Made by a program: the position numbers and the translations under genes
Shown here: positions 1-10,752 of the stretch, one piece after another
Numbering within the stretch: the first letter of the stretch is position 1
How the letters are laid out: each line of letters starts with the position of its first letter
The notes under the pieces: model-generated
Told to the model about the DNA's origin: nothing
What the model saw: only the letters and a program-made list of their open reading frames with translations
Databases searched by the model: none
Assembly (NCBI GenBank): GCA_963989245.1
Contig: OZ022356.1
Location: 2,981,190-3,045,189 of the forward strand
DNA from: Nansenia antarctica
Taxonomy: Eukaryota > Chordata > Actinopteri > Argentiniformes > Microstomatidae
Length of the DNA: 64,000 nucleotides
Direction of reading: 5' to 3'

Positions 1-383
1 GAAAGTCCCAGTCACCCAAAAATCGGCACCGTGAAGCGTCACAGGGGTCCGGTCGCGTGCCCCGAGTTTCGAGGCGCTAGCTCAAACGGTCGCTCCGTGG
101 CGCCCCCTTTAATTACGGATTTCGCACTTACGTCAAAGCTCCCCGTTTGGGCCACGAATGGCCGATCAAGCCGAAACTCTGGGTAAACACTTGTCTCACC
201 GAGATGTTCGACATATGTGAAAACCAGACCTCTAGCTCACAGCTAGGAGGGGAGTTATGAATTCTCTGCACTTACGAATGGCCGATCAAGCCGAAACGTT
301 GGGTAAACACTTGTCTCACCAAGATGTTCGACATATGTGAAAACCAGACCTCTAGCTCACTCAGGAGGGGAGTTATAAGTAAT
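1..383 (+). repeat. Unit head with internal ~120-bp duplication
   Basis: This low-copy sequence starts GAAAGTCCCAGTCACCC. Two related segments lie in tandem at about 157-275 and 276-383. Both contain ACGAATGGCCGATCAAGCCG, then GGGTAAACACTTGTCTCACC, the E-box-like palindrome ACATATGT, and GAGGGGAGTTAT. They differ by a few substitutions and a short gap. In complete junctions the end of the preceding unit supplies CGGTGCC and the head supplies GGCACCG, forming a 7-bp inverted repeat around the unit start. I do not recognise the sequence. A related fragment lies at 61148-61235. Confidence 0.85.
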
Positions 384-2783
384 GAGCTTAAGTCAAAGTG
401 GGCGGAGCTTAAATCAAAGTGGGCGGAGCTTAAATCAAAGCGGGAGGAGCTAAAATCAAAGTGGGCGGAGCTTAAGTCAAAGTGGGCGGAGCTTAAATCA
501 AAGTGGGAGGAGCTTAAATCAAAGTGGGATGAGCTTAAGTCAAAGTGGGAGGAGCTTAAGTCAAAGTGGGAGGAGCTTAAGTCAAAGTGGGAGGAGCTTA
601 AGTCAAAGTGGGAGGAGCTTAAATCAAAGTGGGAGGAGCTTAAGTCAAAGTGGGCGGAGCTTAAGTCAAAGTGGGCGGAGCTTAAATCAAAGTGGGAGGA
701 GCTTGAATCAAAGTGGGAGGAGCTTAAGTCAAAGTGGGCGGAGCTTAAATCAAAGCGGGAGGAGCTTAAATCAAAGTGGGAGGAGCTTAAGTCAAAGTGG
801 GCGGAGCTTAAATCAAAGCGGGAGGAGCTTAAATCAAAGTGGGAGGAGCTTAAGTCAAAGTGGGCGGAGCTTAAATCAAAGTGGGAGGAGCTTAAATCAA
901 AGTGGGAGGAGCTTAAATCAAAGTGGGAGGAGCTTAAGTCAAAGTGGGAGGAGCTTAAGTCAAAGTGGGCGGAGCTTAAATCAAAGTGGGAGGAGCTTAA
1001 GTCAAAGTGGGCGGAGCTTAAGTCAAAGTGGGAGGAGCTTAAGTCAAAGTGGGAGGAGCTTAGGTTAAAGTGGGCGGGGCTTAAGTCAAAGTGGGAGGAG
1101 CTTAAGTCAAAGTGGGCGGAGCTTAAATCAAAGTGGGAGGAGCTTAAGTCAAAGTGGGCGGAGCTTAAACCAAAGTGAGAGGAGCTTAAATCAAAGTGGG
1201 AGGAGCTTAAGTCAAAGTGGGCGGAGCTTAAATTAAAGTGGGAGGAGCTTAAGTCAAAGTGGGAGGAGCTTAAATCAAAGTGGGAGGAGCTTAAGTCAAA
1301 GTGGGAGGAGCTTAAGTCAAAGTGGGCGGAGCTTAAACCAAAGTGAGAGGAGCTTAAATCAAAGTGGGAGGAGCTTAAGTCAAAGTGGGCGGAGCTTAAA
1401 TTAAAGTGGGAGGAGCTTAAGTCAAAGTGGGAGGAGCTTAAATCAAAGTGGGAGGAGCTTAAGTCAAAGTGGGAGGAGCTTAAGTCAAAGTGGGAGGAGC
1501 TTAAGTCAAAGTGGGCGGAGCTTAAATCAAAGTGGGCGGAGCTTAAGTCAAAGTGGGAGGGGCTTAAATCAAAGTGGGAGGAGCTTAAATCAAAGTGGGA
1601 GGAGCTTAAGTCAAAGTGGGAGGAGCTTAAATCAAAGTGGGAGGAGCTTAAGTCAAAGTGGGCGGAGCTTAAACCAAAGTGGGAGGAGCTTAAATCAAAG
1701 TGGGAGGAGCTTAAGTCAAAGTGGGCGGAGCTTAAATCAAAGTGGGAGGAGCTTAAATCAAAGTGGGAGGAGCTTAAGTCAAAGTGGGAGGAGCTTAAGT
1801 CAAAGTGGGAGGAGCTTAAGTCAAAGTGGGCGGAGCTTAAATCAAAGTGGGCGGAGCTTAAGTCAAAGTGGGAGGGGCTTAAATCAAAGTGGGAGGAGCT
1901 TAAATCAAAGTGGGAGGAGCTTAAGTCAAAGTGGGCAGAGCTTAAGTCAAAGTGGGAGGAGCTTAAATCAAAGTGGGAGGAGCTTAAGTCAAAGTGGGCG
2001 GAGCTTAAACCAAAGTGGGAGGAGCTTAAATCAAAGTGGGAGGAGCTTAAGTCAAAGTGGGCGGAGCTTACATTAAAGTGGGAGGAGCTTAAGTCAAAGT
2101 GGGCGGAGCTTAAATCAAAGTGGGAGGAGCTTAAATCAAAGTGGGAGGAGCTTAAGTCAAAGTGGGAGGAGCTTAAGTCAAAGTGGGCGGAGCTTAAATC
2201 AAAGTGGGCGGCGCTTAAGTCAAAGTGGGCGGAGCTTAAATCAAAGTGGGAGGAGCTTAAATCAAAGTGGGAGGAGCTTAAGTCAAAGTGGGCGGAGCTT
2301 AAGCCAAAGTGGGCGGAGCTTGTGTAAAAGTGGGCGGAGCTTGTGTAAAAGTGGGCGGAGCTTAAGTCAAAGTGGGTGGAGCTTAAATCAAAGTGGGAGG
2401 AGCTTAAGTCAAAGTGGACGGAGCTTAAGTCAAAGTGGGCGGAGCTTAAGTCAAAGTGGGCGGAGCTTAAGCCAAAGTGGGCGGAGCTTGTGTAAAAGTG
2501 GGCGGAGCTTGTGTAAAAGTGGGCGGAGCTTGTGTAAAAGTGGGCGGAGCTTGTATCTAAGTGGGCGGAGCTTAAGTCAAAGTGGGCGGAGCTTGTGTCT
2601 AAGTGGGCGGAGCTTAATTCAAAGTGGGCGGAGCTTAAGTCAAAGTGGGCGGAGCTTAAGTTAAAGTGGGCGGAGCTTGTGTCTGAGTGGGCGGATCTTA
2701 AGTCAAAGTGGGCGGAGCTTAAGTTAAAGTGGGCGGAGCTAGTGTCTGAGTGGGCGGAGCTTAAGTCAAAGTGGGCGGAGCTT
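384..2783 (+). repeat. 21-bp satellite array A (GC-box repeat)
   Basis: The monomer is AGCTTAAGTCAAAGTGGG followed by CGG or AGG. Variants have AAATC for AAGTC, or GTGTAAAAG and GTGTCT near the right end. The CGG form contains TGGGCGGAGC, a full match to the Sp1 decamer KGGGCGGRRY; the AGG form does not. Because 21 is divisible by three, several frames are stop-free on both strands, including one minus-strand frame of more than 800 codons with the heptad SSAHFDL. I treat these frames as a by-product of the repeat length. Confidence 0.95.
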
Positions 2784-2810
2784 GACTCCGCCCACTTGAC
2801 TCCGCCCACT
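2769..2810. repeat. Fold-back junction ending array A
   Basis: The motif AAGTGGGCGGAG (2769-2780) is followed by the 5-nt loop CTTGA and its exact complement CTCCGCCCACTT (2786-2797). A second inverted partial copy follows to 2810. The satellite therefore reverses orientation for about 1.5 monomers before the 15-bp block. The same junction occurs at 9837-9878, 16207-16248, 22345-22386, 29342-29383 and 35426-35467. Confidence 0.95.
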
Positions 2811-3530
2811 CATTAGCATGAAGCTCATTAACATGAAGCTAATTAACATACAGCTCATTAACATACAGCTCATTAGCATGAATCTCATTAACATACAGCT
2901 CATTAACATACAGCTCATTAACATACACACACAGACACACGTATACACACAGAGACACACACAGCTAATTAACATACAGCTCATTAACATACAGCTCATT
3001 AACATACAGCTCATTAACATACAGCTCATTAGCATGAATCTCATTAACATACAGCTCATTAACATACAGCTCATTAACATACACACACAGACACACGTAT
3101 ACACACAGAGACACACAGCTAATTAACATACAGCTCATTAACATACAGCTCATTAGCATGAATCTCATTAACATGAAGCTCATTAACATACAGCTCATTA
3201 ACATACAGCTCATTAACATACACACACACACGTATACACACAGAGACACACACAGCTCATTAACATACAGCTCATTAACATACAGCTCATTAACATACAG
3301 CTCATTAACATACATAAGCATACACATACTCATACACACACATCCACACATACTCATATCCACATACTCATACACACACATCCACACACATACTCATACA
3401 CACATCCACACACATATACACATACTCACACATCCACACACATACTCATACACACATCCACACATACTCATACACACACATCCACACTCATACACATCCA
3501 CATACACACACTCATACAGCTCATTAACAC
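2811..3530 (+). repeat. 15-bp array (CTCATTAACATACAG) with CA-rich blocks
   Basis: Tandem CTCATTAACATACAG copies, with CTCATTAGCATGAAT and CTAATTAACATACAG variants, are interrupted by cassettes of ACACACAGACACACGTATAC type. From about 3326 the sequence passes into CATACTCATACACACATCC repeats. The period of 15 again gives open frames with no coding meaning. The number of cassettes differs between units: the block runs 9879-10440 in unit 2 and 16249-16955 in unit 3. Confidence 0.93.
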
Positions 3531-3915
3531 ATATATACACACACACATCCAGTCACACGGTGAGACACATTGAATGTAGACATCCAGTCACACACGCGCA
3601 CAGACACGTCCAGCAGGTCTGATAATGGTCTGACTGGATTCGCCTCGAAGAGTAGATGTTCTTTGGTGTGTTTGGTGTCCAAAACGGTCATTGCATTCCC
3701 CCATAGAGACTCGGGCCGGTAGACGCACTGACACAGAAGAAGAAAAAAAAAAAAAAAAAAAAAGATTTTGAGGCGGGATTTTTCAAAAATATATTTTCAA
3801 AAGGGAAAATTCCTCTCTCTCTCTCTCTCTGGACTGAGCCCAGGAATTATTTGCCGCTGCGCATGCCTTTTTTTTTCTTCCTGTTTGTCCTTCACATTGA
3901 AAAGTGCAAATTGAC

Positions 3916-3989
3916 CTGCCCGCCTGGGATTCGAACCCAGGACTACAAAGTCTACCTTGCGGCAGACTTACACACTGAGCTAACGAGCC
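3916..3989 (-). other. tRNA-like sequence, unit 1 (74 nt, Pol III-type boxes)
   Basis: Read on the minus strand, TAGCTCAGTGTG resembles an A box and GGTTCGAATCC is a perfect B box. The ends GGCTCGT and GCGGGCA pair at six of seven positions (two G-T). CTGGG-TTCGAAT-CCCAG forms a perfect 5-bp T arm. The middle is not a normal anticodon arm: AAGTCTGCC-GCAA-GGTAGACTT makes a 9-bp stem (one G-T) with a GNRA tetraloop. The D arm is weak. A TTTT run lies about 20 nt past the 3' end and could stop Pol III. It may be a tRNA-derived SINE head or a decayed tRNA; a functional tRNA is unlikely. Confidence 0.65.
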
Positions 3990-4021
3990 AGTCATACAAA
4001 CATATAAAAAAAAAAAATCTC

Positions 4022-4033
4022 GACATCTACTGG
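4022..4033 (-). promoter_or_regulatory. CTCF-like core motif, once per unit
   Basis: The plus strand reads GACATCTACTGG; its complement CCAGTAGATGTC matches 11 of 12 positions of the CTCF core CCASYAGRKGGC. The motif is kept in every unit, at 10944, 17461, 23481, 30596 and 36690, always about 32 bp upstream of the tRNA-like 5' end. Matching was done by eye, so occupancy is unproven. Confidence 0.4.
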
Positions 4034-4415
4034 CCAGTGTGGAATCGCGGACATTGGCTGTCAGAGAATAGAATCCTATTATCCCATTTCTCTCTTCCTC
4101 TAGAATGACCTGTCGTTGTCTGTGTGTGTGTCTGTGTGTGTCTGTCTTTATTGAAATTGACAAGAAATGATGGACAATCACTCCACGCGGGGCTCGATCC
4201 TGGGTGGCTGCACGTCTCTCTCTCTCTGTCTGTCTTCTGAGACACAGGAGGGACTTCCGCATTAGCGGTGTTAGCTTAGCAATCTCGTTGTGTTTTAACT
4301 TCAGTTTAACATGACTTCCCGGGCTCGTAGGAAGCTGGCTGACGGCTTAAAATGACCGTGTAGAGTATCCACTCTATCTGAGGTGGGGGAAAATTCCCTG
4401 ATTTGATTGAAATGC

Positions 4416-6283
4416 CTGAGGGAGAGGTGTTGAGGAGAGAGAGAGGTGTTGAGGAGAGGGAGAGGTGATGAGGAGAGGGAGAGGTGTTGAGGAGAGGGAG
4501 AGGTGTTGAGGAGAGAGAGAGGTGTTGAGGAGAGAGAGAGGTGTTGAGGAGAGGGAGAGGTGTTGAGGAGAGAGAGAGGTGTTGAGGAGAGAGAGAGGTG
4601 ATGAGGAGAGGGAGAGGTGTTGAGGAGAGAGAGAGGTGTTGAGGAGAGAGAGAGGTGATGAGGAGAGGGAGAGGTGTTGAGGAGAGGGAGAGGTGATGAG
4701 GAGAGAGAGAGGTGTTGAGGAGAGGGAGAGGTGTTGAGGAGAGAGAGAGAGGTGTTGAGGAGAGAGAGAGGTGTTGAGGAGAGAGAGAGGTGTTGAGGGG
4801 AGAGAGAGGTGTTGAGGAGAGAGAGAGGTGATGAGGAGAGGGAGAGGTGTTGAGGAGAGGGAGAGAGAGAGGTGTTGAGGAGAGGGAGAGGTGTTGAGGA
4901 GAGAGAGAGGTGTTGAGGGGAGAGAGAGGTGTTGAGGGGAGAGAGAGGTGTTGAGGAGAGAGAGGGAGAGGTGTTGAGGAGAGGGAGAGGGAGAGGTGTT
5001 GAGGAGAGAGAGAGGTGTTGAGGAGAGAGAGAGGTGTTGAGGAGAGGGAGAGGTGATGAGGAGAGAGAGAGGTGTTGAGGAGAGAGAGAGGTGTTGAGGA
5101 GAGAGAGGGAGAGGTGATGAGGAGAGAGAGAGGTGTTGAGGAGAGAGAGAGGTGATGAGGAGAGAGAGAGGTGTTGAGGAGAGGGAGAGGTGATGAGGAG
5201 AGAGAGAGGTGTTGAGGAGAGAGAGAGGTGTTGAGGAGAGAGAGAGGTGTTGAGGAGAGAGAGAGGTGTTGAGGAGAGGGAGAGGTGATGAGGAGAGAGA
5301 GAGGTGTTGAGGAGAGAGAGAGGTGTTGAGGAGAGGGAGAGGTGATGAGGAGAGAGAGAGGTGTTGAGGAGAGAGAGAGGTGTTGAGGAGAGAGAGAGGT
5401 GTTGAGGAGAGAGAGAGGTGTTGAGGAGAGAGAGAGGTGATGAGGAGAGAGAGAGGTGTCGAGGAGAGAGAGAGGTGATGAGGAGAGAGAGAGGTGATGA
5501 GGAGAGGGAGAGGTGATGAGGAGAGGGAGAGGTGATGAGGAGAGAGAGAGGGAGGTGTTGAGGAGAGAGAGAGGTGTTGAGGAGAGAGAGAGGTGTTGAG
5601 GAGAGAGAGAGGTGTTGAGGAGAGAGAGAGGTGATGAGGGGAGGGAGAGGTGTTGAGGAGAGAGAGAGGTGATGAGGAGAGAGAGAGGTGATGAGGAGAG
5701 AGAGAGGTGTTGAGGAGAGGGAGAGGTGTTGAGGAGAGGGAGAGGTGTTGAGGAGAGAGAGAGGTGTTGAGGAGAGAGAGAGGTGTTGAGGAGAGAGAGA
5801 GGTGATGAGGGGAGGGAGAGGTGTTGAGGAGAGAGAGAGGTGATGAGGAGAGAGAGAGGTGTTGAGGAGAGAGAGAGGTGTTGAGGAGAGGGAGAGGTGT
5901 TGAGGGGAGGGAGAGGTGATGAGGAGAGGGAGAGGTGTTGAGGGGAGGGAGAGGTGTTGAGGGGAGGGAGAGGTGTTGAGGAGAGGGAGAGGTGATGAGG
6001 AGAGGGAGAGGTGTTGAGGAGAGGGAGAGGTGTTGAGGAGAGGGAGAGGTGTTGAGGAGAGAGAGAGGTGTTGAGGAGAGAGAGAGGTGATGAGGAGAGG
6101 GAGAGGTGTTGAGGGGAGGGAGAGGTGTTGAGGAGAGAGAGAGGTGTTGAGGGGAGGGAGAGGTGATGAGGAGAGGGAGAGGTGTTGAGGGGAGGGAGAG
6201 GTGTTGAGGAGAGAGAGAGGTGTTGAGGAGAGGGAGAGGTGTTGAGGAGAGGGAGAGGTGTCGAGGAGAGAGAGGTGTTGAGG
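4416..6283 (+). repeat. 19-bp purine array
   Basis: The monomer is GTGTTGAGGAGAGAGAGAG, with GGGAGAG, GTGATGAGG and GTGTCGAGG variants and occasional extra GA dinucleotides. One strand is almost entirely purine and could adopt triplex structures. Lengths per unit are about 1868, 1422, 1000, 1914, 911 and at least 529 bp. The variant order acts as a barcode showing which units derive from each other. The array ends in GTGTTGAGGTTAAATCAAAG, fusing directly with a 21-bp monomer. Confidence 0.95.
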
Positions 6284-7190
6284 TTAAATCAAAGTGGGAG
6301 GAGCTTAAATCAAAGTGGGAGGAGCTTAAGTCAAAGTGGGCGGAGCTTAAACCAAAGTGGGAGGAGCTTAAATCAAAGTGGGAGGAGCTTAAGTCAAAGT
6401 GGGAGGAGCTTAAGTCAAAGTGGGAGGAGCTTAAGTCAAAGTGGGAGGAGCTTAAGTCAAAATGGGAGGCGCTTAGGTTAAAGTGGGCGGAGCTTAAGGC
6501 AAGTGGGAGGAGCTTAAGTCAAAGTGGGAGGAGCTTAAGTCAAAGTGGGAGGAGCTTAAGTTAAAGTGGGCGGAGCTTAAACCAAAGTGGGAGGAGCTTA
6601 AATCAAAGTGGGAGGAGCTTAAGTCAAAGTGGGCGGAGCTTAAATTAAAGTGGGAGGAGCTTAAATCAAAGTGGGAGGAGCTTACGTCAAAGTGGGCGGA
6701 GCTTAAGTCAAAGTGGGCGGAGCTTAAATCAAAGTGGGAGGAGCTTAAGTCAAAGTGGGAGGAGCTTAAGTCAAAGTGGGAGGAGCTTAAGTCAAAGTGG
6801 GCGGAGCTTAAATCAAAGTGGGCGGAGCTTAAGTCAAAGTGGGCGGAGCTTAAATCAAAGTGGGCGGAGCTTAAGTCAAAGTGGGCGGAGCTTAAACCAA
6901 AGTGGGAGGAGCTTAAATCAAAGTGGGAGGAGCTTAAGTCAAAGTGGGCGGAGCTTAAATTAAAGTGGGAGGACCTTAAGTCAAAGTGGGAGGAGCTTAA
7001 ATCAAAGTGGGAGGAGCTTAAGTCAAAGTGGGCGGAGCTTAAGTGGGAGTGGGAGTGGCTTAGACCGTTAGTGGGCGGAGCTTGTGTCAAAAGTGGGCGG
7101 AGCTTGTGTCAAAGTGGGCGGAGCTTAAGTGGGAGTGGGAGTGGCTTAGACATTTAGTGGGCGGAGCTTGTGTCAAAGTGGGAGTGGCTT
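6284..7190 (+). repeat. 21-bp satellite array B
   Basis: This has the same 21-bp family as array A, but a distinctive variant order including CAAAATGGGAGGCGCTTAGG and a 3'-terminal GTGGGAGTGGGAGTGGCTTA section present twice. Array B is about 0.8-1.0 kb and more uniform between units than array A. In unit 5 the terminal section has lost about 86 bp between the two duplicated segments. Confidence 0.93.
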
Positions 7191-7299
7191 AATTGATTAA
7201 TTCCAATTTTCTTTCATTTGCCAACAAACGACCTACCTAGACTGTACGCAGTTGCACCCTAGGATGAAAGCCTAGGATGAAAAACAGAAATCGGTGCCA
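7191..7299 (+). repeat. Unit tail
   Basis: About 110 bp of low-copy sequence begins ATTGATTAATTCCAATTTTC. It contains a tandem CCTAGGATGAAAG / CCTAGGATGAAAAA pair and ends AAATCGGTGCCA. Together with the next head it makes the unit junction. It is present at 13791-13900, 19783-19891, 26653-26762 and 32717-32825. Confidence 0.85.
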
Positions 7300-10200
7300 G
7301 AAAGTCCCAGTCACCCAAAAATCGGCACCGTGAAGCGTCACAGGGGTCCGGTCGCGTGCCCCGAGTTTCGAGGCGCTAGCTCAAACGGTCGCTCCGTGGC
7401 GCCCCCTTTAATTACGGATTTCGCACTTACGTCAAAGCTCCCCGTTTGGGCCACGAATGGCCGATCAAGCCGAAACTCTGGGTAAACACTTGTCTCACCG
7501 AGATGTTCGACATATGTGAAAACCAGACCTCTAGCTCACAGCTAGGAGGGGAGTTATGAATTCTCTGCACTTACGAATGGCCGATCAAGCCGAAACGTTG
7601 GGTAAACACTTGTCTCACCAAGATGTTCGACATATGTGAAAACCAGACCTCTAGCTCACTCAGGAGGGGAGTTATAAGTAATGAGCTTAAGTCAAAGTGG
7701 GCGGAGCTTAAATCAAAGTGGGCGGAGCTTAAATCAAAGCGGGAGGAGCTAAAATCAAAGTGGGCGGAGCTTAAGTCAAAGTGGGCGGAGCTTAAATCAA
7801 AGTGGGAGGAGCTTAAATCAAAGTGGGATGAGCTTAAGTCAAAGTGGGAGGAGCTTAAGTCAAAGTGGGAGGAGCTTAAGTCAAAGTGGGAGGAGCTTAA
7901 GTCAAAGTGGGAGGAGCTTAAATCAAAGTGGGAGGAGCTTAAGTCAAAGTGGGCGGAGCTTAAGTCAAAGTGGGCGGAGCTTAAATCAAAGTGGGAGGAG
8001 CTTAAATCAAAGTGGGAGGAGCTTAAGTCAAAGTGGGCGGAGCTTAAATCAAAGCGGGAGGAGCTTAAATCAAAGTGGGAGGAGCTTAAGTCAAAGTGGG
8101 CGGAGCTTAAATCAAAGCGGGAGGAGCTTAAATCAAAGTGGGAGGAGCTTAAGTCAAAGTGGGCGGAGCTTAAATCAAAGTGGGAGGAGCTTAAATCAAA
8201 GTGGGAGGAGCTTAAATCAAAGTGGGAGGAGCTTAAGTCAAAGTGGGAGGAGCTTAAGTCAAAGTGGGCGGAGCTTAAATCAAAGTGGGAGGAGCTTAAG
8301 TCAAAGTGGGCGGAGCTTAAGTCAAAGTGGGAGGAGCTTAAGTCAAAGTGGGAGGAGCTTAGGTTAAAGTGGGCGGGGCTTAAGTCAAAGTGGGAGGAGC
8401 TTAAGTCAAAGTGGGCGGAGCTTAAATCAAAGTGGGAGGAGCTTAAGTCAAAGTGGGCGGAGCTTAAACCAAAGTGAGAGGAGCTTAAATCAAAGTGGGA
8501 GGAGCTTAAGTCAAAGTGGGCGGAGCTTAAATTAAAGTGGGAGGAGCTTAAGTCAAAGTGGGAGGAGCTTAAATCAAAGTGGGAGGAGCTTAAGTCAAAG
8601 TGGGAGGAGCTTAAGTCAAAGTGGGAGGAGCTTAAGTCAAAGTGGGCGGAGCTTAAATCAAAGTGGGCGGAGCTTAAGTCAAAGTGGGAGGGGCTTAAAT
8701 CAAAGTGGGAGGAGCTTAAATCAAAGTGGGAGGAGCTTAAGTCAAAGTGGGAGGAGCTTAAATCAAAGTGGGAGGAGCTTAAGTCAAAGTGGGCGGAGCT
8801 TAAACCAAAGTGGGAGGAGCTTAAATCAAAGTGGGAGGAGCTTAAGTCAAAGTGGGCGGAGCTTAAATCAAAGTGGGAGGAGCTTAAATCAAAGTGGGGG
8901 GAGCTTAAGTCAAAGTGGGAGGAGCTTAAGTCAAAGTGGGAGGAGCTTAAGTCAAAGTGGGCGGAGCTTAAATCAAAGTGGGCGGAGCTTAAGTCAAAGT
9001 GGGAGGGGCTTAAATCAAAGTGGGAGGAGCTTAAATCAAAGTGGGAGGAGCTTAAGTCAAAGTGGGCAGAGCTTAAGTCAAAGTGGGAGGAGCTTAAATC
9101 AAAGTGGGAGGAGCTTAAGTCAAAGTGGGCGGAGCTTAAACCAAAGTGGGATGAGCTTAAATCAAAGTGGGAGGAGCTTAAGTCAAAGTGGGCGGAGCTT
9201 ACATTAAAGTGGGAGGAGCTTAAGTCAAAGTGGGCGGAGCTTAAATCAAAGTGGGAGGAGCTTAAATCAAAGTGGGAGGAGCTTAAGTCAAAGTGGGAGG
9301 AGCTTAAGTCAAAGTGGGCGGAGCTTAAATCAAAGTGGGCGGCGCTTAAGTCAAAGTGGGCGGAGCTTAAATCAAAGTGGGAGGAGCTTAAATCAAAGTG
9401 GGAGGAGCTTAAGTCAAAGTGGGCGGAGCTTAAGCCAAAGTGGGCGGAGCTTGTGTAAAAGTGGGCGGAGCTTGTGTAAAAGTGGGCGGAGCTTAAGTCA
9501 AAGTGGGTGGAGCTTAAATCAAAGTGGGAGGAGCTTAAGTCAAAGTGGACGGAGCTTAAGTCAAAGTGGGCGGAGCTTAAGTCAAAGTGGGCGGAGCTTA
9601 AGCCAAAGTGGGCGGAGCTTGTGTAAAAGTGGGCGGAGCTTGTGTAAAAGTGGGCGGAGCTTGTGTAAAAGTGGGCGGAGCTTGTATCTAAGTGGGCGGA
9701 GCTTAAGTCAAAGTGGGCGGAGCTTAAGTTAAAGTGGGCGGAGCTTGTGTCTGAGTGGGCGGATCTTAAGTCAAAGTGGGCGGAGCTTAAGTTAAAGTGG
9801 GCGGAGCTAGTGTCTGAGTGGGCGGAGCTTAAGTCAAAGTGGGCGGAGCTTGACTCCGCCCACTTGACTCCGCCCACTCATTAGCATGAAGCTCATTAAC
9901 ATGAAGCTAATTAACATACAGCTCATTAACATACAGCTCATTAACATACAGCTCATTAGCATGAATCTCATTAACATACAGCTCATTAACATACACACAC
10001 AGACACACGTATACACACAGAGACACACAGCTAATTAACATACAGCTCATTAACATACAGCTCATTAGCATGAATCTCATTAACATGAAGCTCATTAACA
10101 TACAGCTCATTAACATACAGCTCATTAACATACACACACACGTATACACACAGAGACACACACAGCTCATTAACATACAGCTCATTAACATACAGCTCAT

Positions 10201-10720
10201 TAACATACAGCTCATTAACATACATAAGCATACACATACTCATACACACACATCCACACATACTCATATCCACATACTCATACACACACATCCACACACA
10301 TACTCATACACACACATCCACACACATATACACATACTCACACATCCACACACATACTCATACACACATCCACACATACTCATACACACACATCCACACT
10401 CATACACATCCACATACACACACTCATACAGCTCATTAACACATATATACACACACACATCCAGTCACACGGTGAGACACATTGAATGTAGACATCCAGT
10501 CACACACGCGCACAGACACGTCCAGCAGGTCTGATAATGGTCTGACTGGATTCGCCTCGAAGAGTAGATGTTCTTTGGTGTGTTTGGTGTCCAAAACGGT
10601 CATTGCATTCCCCCATAGAGACTCGGGCCGGTAGACGCACTGACACAGAAGAAGAAAAAAAAAAAAAAAAAAAAGATTTTGAGGCGGGATTTTTCAAAAA
10701 TATATTTTCAAAAGGGAAAA

Positions 10721-10752
<32 letters not shown>

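Larger units (their letters stand above)
3531..4415. repeat. Low-copy spacer of the unit
   Basis: About 885 bp of largely non-repetitive DNA holds a poly(A) tract (3743-3763), a CT run (about 3811-3830), a minus-strand tRNA-like sequence (3916-3989), a second short A run, a CTCF-like core (4022-4033) and a TG/TCTG run (4115-4145). It is strongly conserved in all six units apart from the A, CT and TG tract lengths. An 85-codon plus-strand frame here is antisense to the tRNA-like element and is not considered a gene. Confidence 0.85.
1..7299 (+). repeat. Macrosatellite unit 1 (7299 bp, longest)
   Basis: Head 1-383, 21-bp array A 384-2783, fold-back 2769-2810, 15-bp and CA block 2811-3530, spacer 3531-4415, 19-bp array 4416-6283, 21-bp array B 6284-7190, tail 7191-7299. 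Each block is described separately below for this unit and applies to the others. Array A (about 2.4 kb) is the longest of the six, and the 19-bp array (about 1.87 kb) is close to the longest. Confidence 0.95.

Noticed and set aside
1..383. Idea that the unit is a ribosomal DNA intergenic spacer
   Set aside because: No 18S, 5.8S, 28S or 5S sequence appears in any of six units.
324..1178. Plus-strand KSKWEEL heptad frame resembling a coiled coil
   Set aside because: Same 21-bp satellite in another frame. Heptad periodicity equals 21/3 and does not indicate selection.
384..2783. Possible CRISPR-like regular array
   Set aside because: There are no unique spacers; monomers are directly contiguous, and the DNA is eukaryotic.
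272..2809. Open frame of more than 800 codons made of SSAHFDL heptads (minus strand), repeated in every unit
   Set aside because: It is a consequence of a 21-bp stop-free monomer: several frames on both strands are open over the same DNA, length follows repeat copy number, and there is no gene-like context.
2818..3622. Frames with INIQL and CMLMS repeats
   Set aside because: 15-bp repeats and CA microsatellite read in frame.
3851..4108. 85-codon frame conserved in all units
   Set aside because: It is antisense to the tRNA-like sequence and its conservation reflects unit homogenisation.
7294..7485. 63-codon frame over the unit head, present in units 2-6
   Set aside because: Needs a GTG start and has no homology; it is conserved only because the whole unit is.
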